Source: a virus. From it: DNA of 20,138 nt. Where the stretch lies: IMG/VR virus record IMGVR_UViG_3300020122_000655, positions 1 to 20,138 of that record; one strand, given 5' to 3'. How positions within the stretch are numbered: position 1 is the stretch's first letter; every line of letters starts with the position of its first letter. Position numbers and translations under genes: made by a program. The notes below the pieces were generated by a model that saw only the letters and a program-made list of their open reading frames with translations, searched no databases and was not told where the DNA came from. This document shows, one piece after another, positions 1-5,753 of the stretch.

Positions 1-315
1 TGCTTTTGCAGGCATTTGTGATAATTTAGCTTCAGCTACTGCAAGAGAGATATCACTGGGAATAATATCCAAATTGTTTATATAAGTTTTTTGTACAACG
101 TCTTTTGCTTTTACATTTTCATCAATCAGTAATTCAGCCAATGTATATTTTTCAGTTGTTGAAACACCTAATCCTATCGTGCTATGCCCTTGGCTATCAC
201 AATCTACCAACAAGACCTTTTTCCCTAACTTGGCTAACCCTGCGCTGATATTTTAACATGAACTTGTTTTACCTGTTCCACCCTTATTGCTCCAAAAAAC
301 AATAGACCTTTGCAT
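1..315 (-). pseudogene. parA: ParA partition ATPase, N-terminal part, interrupted by in-frame TAA; runs off the window edge
   Basis: ParA/Soj ATPases bind non-specific DNA when ATP-bound and move plasmid copies apart with a centromere-binding partner. Translation from ATG (315-313) shows the deviant Walker A KGGTGKT at residues 11-17. Codon 21 is TAA (255-253). The frame then continues in perfect ParA register with NISAGLAKLGKKVLLVDCD (switch I/A' region) and LDIIPSDISLAVAE, up to the window edge. TTA to TAA is a one-base change that would explain the stop, with Leu expected from the context. No downstream start can restore the P-loop, so a full protein would need readthrough or suppression. 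AAAGGA lies 6 nt before the ATG, which supports the start. The C-terminal part is at the other end of the window. Identity as ParA is secure; whether the stop is biological or a sequencing error is unknown. Confidence 0.85.
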
Positions 316-351
316 ACTCTATCCTTTCTATTTAAAAGATCTTAAACAAAT

Positions 352-388
352 GTTACTGTCATATTGCAACAAACAATATGACAGTAAC
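352..388. promoter_or_regulatory. 15-bp perfect inverted repeat upstream of parA (operator or centromere candidate)
   Basis: GTTACTGTCATATTG (352-366) and its exact reverse complement (374-388) flank a 7-nt spacer. A third half-site, TACTGTCATA, recurs at 467-476 ahead of the decayed plus-strand gene. The dyad lies 37 nt upstream of the parA ATG, where the parA promoter should be, and there is no T-run, so an operator for the Par proteins is more likely than a terminator. A role as partition site is also possible. Confidence 0.6.
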
Positions 389-518
389 TACATATCGCCT
401 TATTAAAGGATAAAAGAGGCATTATTTTAATTATGTTGATGGTAAAATTTAATGCTGTATAAAGTATACTGTCATAACATTACCAGCAGGACAGCATGCT
501 TGTAAAAATAATTTAAAA

Positions 519-788
519 ATGAAAAACTTAACAAGCGAGATGCTCTTAAAAGCTATAGTTACATGTTTTGATGATGCCGAAATAGAACAGATTGCCATGG
601 CATTATTATAAAGATTCCCTTCAATCGTAAAAGAATTTTTACACAATGAAGCAGAAAGTAACAACATGAGTGATGAATTATTTTTTGCTGAACTTATTAA
701 ATCAGGACAACTTAAAAGAATCTCTATCGATTTTTTAACAAAGGCAGAACAAAATTCATTCAAAATTTTATCAGAATTTATTAACTAG
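519..788 (+). pseudogene. Decayed small gene of unknown function with in-frame TAA
   Basis: From ATG 519 the plus strand reads MKNLTSEMLLKAIVTCFDDA and continues to TAA at 609-611. It then stays open in the same frame for 58 more codons (RFPSIVKEFLHNEAES ... KILSEFIN) to TAG 786-788. Both halves have the helical, charged composition of a real protein, so one gene broken by a nonsense change is the simplest reading. The frame is also open upstream of 519 back to about 450 (for example KYTVITLPAGQHA) without a start codon, so the 5' end may be lost as well. No clear ribosome binding site precedes 519. The terminal TAG shares the palindrome CTAG with the stop of the convergent gene. The protein family is not recognised. 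A minus-strand frame also spans 449-763 but looks like its shadow. Confidence 0.45.
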
Positions 789-1081
789 GAGTTACCAATG
801 GTATATTCATTTTCGTTTAGCAATACAGAGACATGCTCACCATTACACTTACATTCCCAAATTTTTTTCTTATCAAGATCTTCAAAGCAATCAGATTCGC
901 ATGTATCTAATTTATAGGCCACGGGCCACAAAGTGGTAACTAACTTTTTTGAACGAATAGTATTATTTTGAAGTATGTTTTTGAATACTTCTTCTATAGC
1001 TTGCATTCCTCCGTCTTCATAGACGCCTTTCAAAGTTTGAATAACATATTTTTTAGACAGAATCTTATTTTCATTTATCAT
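785..1081 (-). CDS. Small Cys-containing hypothetical protein, second gene of terS-like operon
   Basis: A 98-residue protein of unknown function. It has a helical N-terminal half (TLKGVYEDGGMQAIEEVFKN) and a C-terminal half with paired cysteines (CESDC and CKC), which could bind a metal or form disulfides. The start ATG (1081-1079) has AAGGA 6 nt upstream, inside the 3' end of the preceding gene. That gene stops only 10 bp away, so the two are co-transcribed and probably translationally coupled. Association with the terS-like gene hints at a DNA-packaging or regulatory role, which is inference only. It ends at TAG within a CTAG shared with the convergent decayed gene. Confidence 0.65.
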   Translation of the reverse strand: MINENKILSKKYVIQTLKGVYEDGGMQAIEEVFKNILQNNTIRSKKLVTTLWPVAYKLDTCESDCFEDLDKKKIWECKCNGEHVSVLLNENEYTIGNS

Positions 1082-1091
1082 TTAGGTTCCT

Positions 1092-1565
1092 TCAAAACGG
1101 CTTCTGAGCTGCTACCAATAATTCTTTTATTTTCTCAAAATTATTTTGCTCAGTTTGGTTTTTTAAGTTCGCGTGATACTGGTCCACTTCCACCCATGAA
1201 GGATCAAGCCTGTGCATATCCCTATATGCGTAATTCCCATTGATTTTATTAGTCATGGAAAAGACTCTACGACGAGAAGCTATAATTATTTTCACATCAT
1301 CAATTGTTTGTCTTATATCGTCATATTGTTTAGCCCAATGATATAATGTGCGCTTTGGAATCTTATATTCAATGCAAAATTGTTCAACTTCTAAAGAGCT
1401 TTCTTTTTCAGACCACTCTAACATTGAGTATCTCAATCTTTCCCGCCATTGTGTTTTGGAAGGATAAAAATTATTCGAAGTATCAGACATGTAACCTAAG
1501 TAAGCACAATCTTTGGAAACGGGTTCTATAGCTTTTAGATTATTTATGCGTTCTGGTTTTTTCAT
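1092..1565 (-). CDS. Terminase small subunit-like DNA-binding protein
   Basis: A 157-residue protein. Small terminases recognise the packaging site on phage DNA and hand it to the large terminase. Residues 56-82 (SLEVEQFCIEYKIPKRTLYHWAKQ) form a helix-turn-helix of the type that opens many small terminases. A basic helix follows (RRR at 98-100), then the region around DMHRLDPSWVEVDQYHANLK, whose DPxW...E.D.YHA.L pattern I associate with this family from memory. The N-terminal extension (1-55) contains SKTQWRERLRYSMLEW, which is shared with the truncated paralogue at 1922-2143. GGAGG lies about 10 nt before the ATG, and the 785-1081 gene follows in the same operon. No large terminase is visible in the window. 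A transcriptional regulator with the same HTH is the main alternative. Confidence 0.5.
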   Translation of the reverse strand: MKKPERINNLKAIEPVSKDCAYLGYMSDTSNNFYPSKTQWRERLRYSMLEWSEKESSLEVEQFCIEYKIPKRTLYHWAKQYDDIRQTIDDVKIIIASRRRVFSMTNKINGNYAYRDMHRLDPSWVEVDQYHANLKNQTEQNNFEKIKELLVAAQKPF

Positions 1566-1879
1566 AAGTCATTGGCCTCCACAACATTTATAGCATAAAG
1601 ATGTAACTAGATAAAGTAACAGAAATAAAGAACTAGTTGAAAAATATTGCACTTGAAATGGCGTGACATCAAAGAAAATAGATTAGCTTAACATTTTTTA
1701 GTTTTAACTTACAAAATATCCGAGTCATATTAGCAGAATAAAATTAACAATCATAATATTTATTTAAATTAATCACAAAAACTCGCCTTACATAAGACAG
1801 CTATAAATCAAACTTATGATTATACAATAACAACTCGATTGATTTCAAATTTCAGGACATCGTATAAGTACATTAATTG
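1566..1879. other. Non-coding AT-rich spacer with promoter-like sequence for the terS-like operon
   Basis: No convincing gene is present. The part next to the terS-like gene (about 1590-1665) resembles the region upstream of the truncated paralogue (about 2175-2255). On the minus strand both contain TTTTCA or TTGTCA, 18-19 nt, then TACTTT, followed by GTTACAT or GTTTACAT. This is a plausible duplicated promoter. The rest, about 1670-1879, is AT-rich with no feature I can name. Confidence 0.45.
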
Positions 1880-1930
1880 GCGGATATTATTATAATGATA
1901 GTGCGCGCGGGCGAGAGAATGTTATTTTAT
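1880..1930. repeat. Repeat A, copy 1 (3' flank tag of truncated terS-like gene)
   Basis: GCGGATATTATTATAATG followed by a GCGC-rich stretch and GAATGTTATTTTA. It is near-identical to 2382-2425. In both copies the segment, read on the minus strand, starts at the last codon and stop of a gene (AAATAACATTC) and runs about 45 bp past it. Confidence 0.75.
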
Positions 1931-2143
1931 CAGCCAAGCCAAGTGGATTCTTTTGCAATCATCTTCAAGTGCATTGTGATCTTTCTCTGCCCATTCTAAC
2001 ATGGTATAGCAAAGGCGTTCTCTCCACTGACTTTTTGAAGGATAAAAATTATTTGAAGTGTCAGACATATAACCTAAATAGTCACAGTCTTTTGAAATTC
2101 TTTCTATAGGCTTTAGTTTATTTGTGCGTTCTTGTCTTTTCAT
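1922..2143 (-). CDS. Truncated terS-like paralogue
   Basis: A 73-residue product starting MKRQERTNKLKPIERISKDC. It matches the first ~55 residues of the 1092-1565 protein closely (DTSNNFYPSKSQWRERL and MLEWAEK are shared). After that the sequence departs into DDCKRIHLAWLIK and stops, so the HTH and C-terminal domain are absent. The start at 2143 has AAAGGGA upstream, and a promoter-like region resembling that of the full-length copy precedes it. It could be a dominant-negative or N-domain-only partner, or simply a recombination product. The DDCKRIHLAWL ending recurs without the rest of the gene at 2324-2366, so the 3' end was acquired as a mobile block. Confidence 0.55.
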   Translation of the reverse strand: MKRQERTNKLKPIERISKDCDYLGYMSDTSNNFYPSKSQWRERLCYTMLEWAEKDHNALEDDCKRIHLAWLIK

Positions 2144-2255
2144 ATACTGTCCCTTTATATATACTGTTAGATATATAACATAATAATGTAAACGTATAAA
2201 GTAACAGATAAAAAGCTTCATTGACAAAGTATTGCTATTGAAACCAGGGGAAAAA

Positions 2256-2348
2256 ATGACAAATCAATTTAAAAATCATGAAGAGCTGCTTAATAATTTA
2301 ATAAGAATTATGAAACAGAAAAACTATTTATTCAACCAAGCCAAATGA
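2256..2348 (+). CDS. Possible 30-residue small protein
   Basis: ATG at 2256 is preceded by AGGGGA about 5 nt upstream, one of the better ribosome binding sites here. The product is MTNQFKNHEELLNNLIRIMK and ten more residues, ending at TGA inside repeat B. It is short, charged and helical. The gene is divergent from the truncated terS-like gene and may be the 5' remnant of a longer gene cut off where repeat B begins. At the corresponding place upstream of the full-length terS-like gene the frame is broken after seven codons. Function unknown; it may not be expressed. Confidence 0.3.
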   Translation: MTNQFKNHEELLNNLIRIMKQKNYLFNQAK

Positions 2349-2366
2349 ATTCTTTTACAATCATCG
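2324..2366 (-). pseudogene. Repeat B, copy 2: orphan 3' end encoding DDCKRIHLAWLNK
   Basis: The minus strand reads DDCKRIHLAWLNK and TAG, matching the last residues of the truncated terS-like protein (DDCKRIHLAWLIK, encoded at 1922-1965). No start codon or upstream gene body belongs to it, so it is a gene remnant. Copy 1 (1922-1965) and copy 2 lie in opposite order relative to repeat A. Confidence 0.7.
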
Positions 2367-2381
2367 CAACAGTAATAATGT

Positions 2382-2425
2382 GCGGATATTATTATAATGT
2401 TAGTGCGCAGGCGAATGTTATTTTG
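2382..2425. repeat. Repeat A, copy 2 (3' flank of primase)
   Basis: GCGGATATTATTATAATG then a GCGC-containing stretch and GAATGTTATTTT, matching 1880-1930 apart from small indels. It covers the last codon and stop of the primase and the DNA just downstream of them. Confidence 0.75.
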
Positions 2426-3440
2426 TGATTTCCATAATCCATTCTCTAATATTAAAATCTCGTTCAACGGCTTCGCCTATATCCTTGCCGATTGGCGTAG
2501 GATATGCAATAGAATGAGAATATAAGCGTTCCCACTTTTGGAACATTTTTTTTCCTGCTTCGTCATTGTCATGACAAATTAAAAGAGTTTTAGATTTTTT
2601 TGCTAAGTCATCAACAAGATAATTTGGATTTTTAAGATTACTTCCAACAGCAACAAAAAAAGCAATATCCCCAACACAATAATCTAAAACAAATTGATCC
2701 AACTCAGACTCAACAATAACCATAATTCTATTATTCAAATCACCAATTAAATTAAGCCCATTCATACTACCAGTAACTGCAATATATTTTGGAATACTGT
2801 CATTTTCGTTCCAATCAGTCCTTCGAATTTTTAAACGAGTTACATCTCCATTTAATTCAATTGATGGTATGACAATGCCTGCAGGTAACCAAAGTTTTTT
2901 TGTATTACCTTTCTCATCTTTTTCTTCAACTAATCCCCATGAAGATCTATCTCTAAAAATAGTATTAGGATTGTAACCAATCTTATATTTGATAATTGCA
3001 TCTTTTGGTAAACCACGTTTGTTTAAAAAAGTTAAAATATCTGAATATTTCCATACTTCTGCATGACACCATTCAACAAATACTTTCGCTTTATCTATCC
3101 ATTCTGCTGAAGGAGCAATTAATTTCACAGGCTTAAATTTATTTACTTTGTACTGCGGATAATTCAAATTAGTTTCAGAAATTTTAGCACCAACTCGTTG
3201 AACAGCTTCCTTAAAAGTATAACCAAGAAAATCTATGCAGAACTGAATTGAATCACCGCTGATTTCGCATTGCCTACATTTATAATAGCCAACACAATTT
3301 TTCATTCTGCGGTTAGGTTGAATAAAAAATCTGTCTTCACCTCCACAAGATGGACATTCAGAGCTATATTCTCCACCGTGTGTGCCAGCCTTCCATTTTG
3401 GATTGAGACCTATTTGACTTACCAATTCAAGAAGAATCAT
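2418..3440 (-). CDS. Phage/plasmid-type DNA primase (zinc finger plus Toprim)
   Basis: A 340-residue primase that would make RNA primers at the element's origin. The N-terminal zinc-binding domain has CPSC (Cys29, Cys32) and CRQC (Cys55, Cys58), as in CHC2-type primases, but with four Cys as probable ligands. The Toprim domain shows the catalytic Glu in VESELD (Glu244) and the metal-binding DND (291-293) in CHDNDEAGK. It is shorter than DnaG (about 600 residues) because no DnaB-interacting C-terminal domain is present, which is usual for phage and P4-like primases that pair with a separate helicase. That helicase is the next gene upstream. The ATG at 3440 has AAGGA 7-8 nt before it. The 3' end lies in repeat A. 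Confidence 0.88.
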   Translation of the reverse strand: MILLELVSQIGLNPKWKAGTHGGEYSSECPSCGGEDRFFIQPNRRMKNCVGYYKCRQCEISGDSIQFCIDFLGYTFKEAVQRVGAKISETNLNYPQYKVNKFKPVKLIAPSAEWIDKAKVFVEWCHAEVWKYSDILTFLNKRGLPKDAIIKYKIGYNPNTIFRDRSSWGLVEEKDEKGNTKKLWLPAGIVIPSIELNGDVTRLKIRRTDWNENDSIPKYIAVTGSMNGLNLIGDLNNRIMVIVESELDQFVLDYCVGDIAFFVAVGSNLKNPNYLVDDLAKKSKTLLICHDNDEAGKKMFQKWERLYSHSIAYPTPIGKDIGEAVERDFNIREWIMEITK

Positions 3441-3517
3441 ATTTTTTCCTTAAAAAAATTAACTTTCATTTAGTAAAGCAAAATTAAATTTACATTTTTA
3501 TAACAATTAATTTTTCT

Positions 3518-3535
3518 ACCCAGTCTACCTAGTCT
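3518..3535 (+). repeat. Origin inverted repeat, left arm
   Basis: ACCCAGTCTACCTAGTCT, exact reverse complement of 3671-3688, 135 bp apart. On the opposite strand it reads as two tandem 9-mers. Confidence 0.9.
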
Positions 3536-3553
3536 AAATAATAATGTTATACA

Positions 3554-3611
3554 ATTTGTATTATAATGCCTTTCTAATTTTTATTTGATATTACTTTTTT
3601 ATAATACAAAT
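3554..3611. repeat. Inner 13-bp inverted repeat in AT-rich core
   Basis: ATTTGTATTATAA (3554-3566) and TTATAATACAAAT (3599-3611) are exact reverse complements with a 32-nt spacer. They are nested inside the 18-bp outer repeat and could form a cruciform or a DNA-unwinding element. Confidence 0.8.
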
Positions 3612-3670
3612 ATTGAGCAATTTCTATATTAATCATTATCCAATCGATAATCCCAAGAAGTTGGGTGGGG

Positions 3671-3688
3671 AGACTAGGTAGACTGGGT
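3671..3688 (-). repeat. Origin inverted repeat, right arm
   Basis: AGACTAGGTAGACTGGGT, made of tandem 9-mers AGACTAGGT and AGACTGGGT, preceded by a G-rich stretch (GTTGGGTGGGG). Exact inverse of 3518-3535. Confidence 0.9.
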
Positions 3689-3753
3689 TAATTGTTTCAA
3701 TGGTAAGAAAAAATAGTTTTAAAAAACAATTTATCATATAAGCGCTTAAACAA

Positions 3754-3779
3754 CCCCGTCCTACCCCGCTGCCCACCCC
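3754..3779 (-). other. G-quadruplex-forming motif
   Basis: Plus-strand C-runs at 3754-3757, 3764-3767, 3772-3774 and 3776-3779 give four minus-strand G-runs of 3-4 with loops of 1, 4 and 6 nt, the canonical G4 pattern. Such G-rich DNA stands out in this AT-rich element. It lies 20 bp past the helicase stop codon and next to the candidate origin. Confidence 0.6.
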
Positions 3780-3799
3780 AAAATATTGAAATCAAGGAC

Positions 3800-5689
3800 T
3801 CAATCAGCACTTTGAGAGGATTTCCCGATTTTTAAAACTCTCCAACAAACACTTCCATGATCAAACCCATCAGTCTCTAAACGATAATTACCAATAATAT
3901 TATTTTTATATTCACGCATTTTTCTACCTAAATTTGTAGTATCGATTTCAAGTTCATTTTTACCTGGAGCTAAGCAAATAAAAGATTCTTTAAGTCTAGA
4001 ATGTTTATTTTCTTTATCAGGGTTTATAATAATAAATTTAATTGCTTTTTTTATTGGCATTGCTTTTGATTCAAAAACATCAAACCAACTTTCTAATAAA
4101 TTTGATATAGCAATCCTATTGGGGTCCTCGGCTTTAATCCTTTTTATACTATCGCATGGATTTGGTAATCCCAGCCAACAAAGTGCTGATGGAATAAGAT
4201 CACTCCAATCTTCAAAGCTACCGAGATTAACCTTGTTTGGACTACCAGCCTTTTTATAAGCAATCAATATTGTATAAATTGCTTTGATAATTTTAGATCT
4301 ATTTTCAATAACTTCAGTTTTAATATCAGGAAGTTTTCTGTTTTCTGGATTTTCAACATTAGCATCAATAATTGATAGTAAGGTTCGTCGTGGCATATCA
4401 CCTGAGATTATTAAATTATTCCCATTTGCAGAGATTGCTAAATTATTGATCAATGCATGATTTTCATTAACTCCTAATTTTCTGCCTTGAAAATATTCTG
4501 CAGTAACAAGACTGGAAATTATTGAACTAGAAAAATCTTTATCAATATTATCATAATTAATAATTTGATCGCCAGCCATTAAAGATGAGAATAATCTTTT
4601 TTCATCTTCCGCTTCATTACCAGTATAAGCCATGACAGCACAACGTTTGCCCGTTATAATTAATGAAACTAAATCGCTTATTAAAGTTTTTCCAGTTCCA
4701 GGCATTGGAGAAGAAAAACAATTGATAGGCACTGTAGGTAGGGCTTTGCGCGCAGCAACTGTTAAAATCCAAGATATGGCTATAGATTCACTAAGTGGAT
4801 TTTCAAAAGGGAAATCTCTAAATATATTTTTCAATATTTTTAATGATTCAATAGCATCTTCTTTAGTTGGATTATCTGGAATTTTCTCAAAATTATTATT
4901 TTCTGATATAAATAACAGTCCTGTATCAGGATCGTAACCTGGTTCATCAAAAATAGTTCCGTCAGGGCGCATTGTTGGGGCATTAACAAAACCATTTAAA
5001 ACTCTTAGTTTGTTATGTGGTCTTGATATTAAATGTTTTGCTATTTTCTCAGGGCAATTGTCTATTACTTTAATAGAATCACTTCTACCATCATATTTTG
5101 ACCATGATGCTAACCTTGTTAATATTTCGGTCAAATATAAATGGTCTATTATTGTAATAACATAAGGATCTTCATATCTCTTTATTTTGTCTTTTTTTAC
5201 TTTGGGAATTGATGATATTTTTACTACACAAACTAATTTTCTACATCTTTGATAAATATTAGTGGCTTTTTCAATTAATAATTCCTCTGCAGTATCAACA
5301 AGTGATGATATGCTTGAGCCGATAAAAATAGAATTAGCTTTCTTAAAAAAAATTTCTATTTCTTTATATAGCTTATGGATATCTTCTTTTAGTTCCATTA
5401 ATGTTTCAGCTGTAGCCTGAGACAATTTTGAATTTGGTTCAAAATTAGAATTTATAAGATCATCAAAATTATTTATAAACTTGTTTTGATTATGTGAGCT
5501 TAATGCATTATTGATGTTATCAATTCGTTTGATTAATGCATATTTTTCTTTGTCTAATATTGGCCATGATTCCTCTGGAATATATTTATATTTAATATCA
5601 TTCAATTCTTGTAAAATATTATTATTAATTTCTACTTCAAATTCGTTTCTTGATATTTGTTTTGGTGGTATTATTGTTATGTCATTCAT
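3800..5689 (-). CDS. Phage AAA+/SF3-like replicative helicase
   Basis: A 629-residue P-loop ATPase. The N-terminal ~220 residues are helical and unassigned. A segment around residues 225-260 (RVLNGFVNAPTMRPDG, then GYDPDTGLLF) is a signature I associate with phage and mobile-element helicase or primase-helicase proteins. The ATPase domain has Walker A PMPGTGKT (328-335), Walker B-like IINYDNID (376-383), a sensor-1-type NGNN and a conserved PRR that may supply the arginine finger. Together with the separate primase downstream this gives a split primase plus helicase. The ATG at 5689 has AAGGA 8 nt upstream. It lies 64 bp after the SF2 helicase gene in the same leftward operon, with a hairpin in the gap. 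Replicative helicase is the likely role; the exact family is not certain. Confidence 0.75.
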   Translation of the reverse strand: MNDITIIPPKQISRNEFEVEINNNILQELNDIKYKYIPEESWPILDKEKYALIKRIDNINNALSSHNQNKFINNFDDLINSNFEPNSKLSQATAETLMELKEDIHKLYKEIEIFFKKANSIFIGSSISSLVDTAEELLIEKATNIYQRCRKLVCVVKISSIPKVKKDKIKRYEDPYVITIIDHLYLTEILTRLASWSKYDGRSDSIKVIDNCPEKIAKHLISRPHNKLRVLNGFVNAPTMRPDGTIFDEPGYDPDTGLLFISENNNFEKIPDNPTKEDAIESLKILKNIFRDFPFENPLSESIAISWILTVAARKALPTVPINCFSSPMPGTGKTLISDLVSLIITGKRCAVMAYTGNEAEDEKRLFSSLMAGDQIINYDNIDKDFSSSIISSLVTAEYFQGRKLGVNENHALINNLAISANGNNLIISGDMPRRTLLSIIDANVENPENRKLPDIKTEVIENRSKIIKAIYTILIAYKKAGSPNKVNLGSFEDWSDLIPSALCWLGLPNPCDSIKRIKAEDPNRIAISNLLESWFDVFESKAMPIKKAIKFIIINPDKENKHSRLKESFICLAPGKNELEIDTTNLGRKMREYKNNIIGNYRLETDGFDHGSVCWRVLKIGKSSQSAD

Positions 5690-5706
5690 TATCTATTTCC
5701 TTGTGC

Positions 5707-5735
5707 AGGCTGGCCAAGCTCAAACCGACCAGCCT
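5707..5735. terminator. Intercistronic hairpin (attenuator-like)
   Basis: AGGCTGG (5707-5713) and CCAGCCT (5729-5735) form a 7-bp stem with a 15-nt loop between the SF2 helicase stop and the AAA+ helicase start. On the plus strand it is followed by TAATTTTTAA. On the minus strand, the coding direction, it lacks a T-run, so it may be an mRNA-processing or attenuation element rather than a full terminator. Confidence 0.45.
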
Positions 5736-5753
5736 TAATTTTTAATATCATAA

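Larger units (their letters stand above)
1092..2255 (-). repeat. Imperfect direct duplication of terS-like 5' region plus promoter (about 1395-1665 and 1965-2255)
   Basis: The two units share the coding stretch for the N-terminal ~55 residues, at what looks by eye like roughly 80% nucleotide identity, and promoter-like DNA upstream. The downstream parts differ completely. This is a local gene duplication with later loss of the 3' part in one copy. Confidence 0.7.
3441..3799. other. Candidate replication origin between primase and helicase genes
   Basis: A 359-bp non-coding region with unusual structure. An outer 18-bp perfect inverted repeat (3518-3535 and 3671-3688) encloses a very AT-rich core holding a second, 13-bp perfect inverted repeat (3554-3566 and 3599-3611). 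A C-rich tract with G-quadruplex potential on the minus strand follows (3754-3779). Each outer arm consists of two imperfect 9-bp tandem units (AGACTAGGT, AGACTGGGT), like iterons. Position between helicase and primase, AT-rich core and repeats together suggest an origin. No initiator binding is shown. Regulation of the primase promoter is an alternative role for the repeats. Confidence 0.55.

Noticed and set aside
253-611. TAA used as a sense codon throughout (alternative genetic code)
   Set aside because: Many solid genes end in TAA at sensible positions (for example the primase, 9302-9808 and higA), and TAG and TGA also serve as stops. Only two isolated ochre interruptions were found.
449-763. 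Minus-strand frame of 104 codons
   Set aside because: It is antisense to the broken plus-strand frame whose translation looks more protein-like and ends sensibly at the convergent CTAG. The minus product is Cys/Ser-rich with no ribosome binding site.
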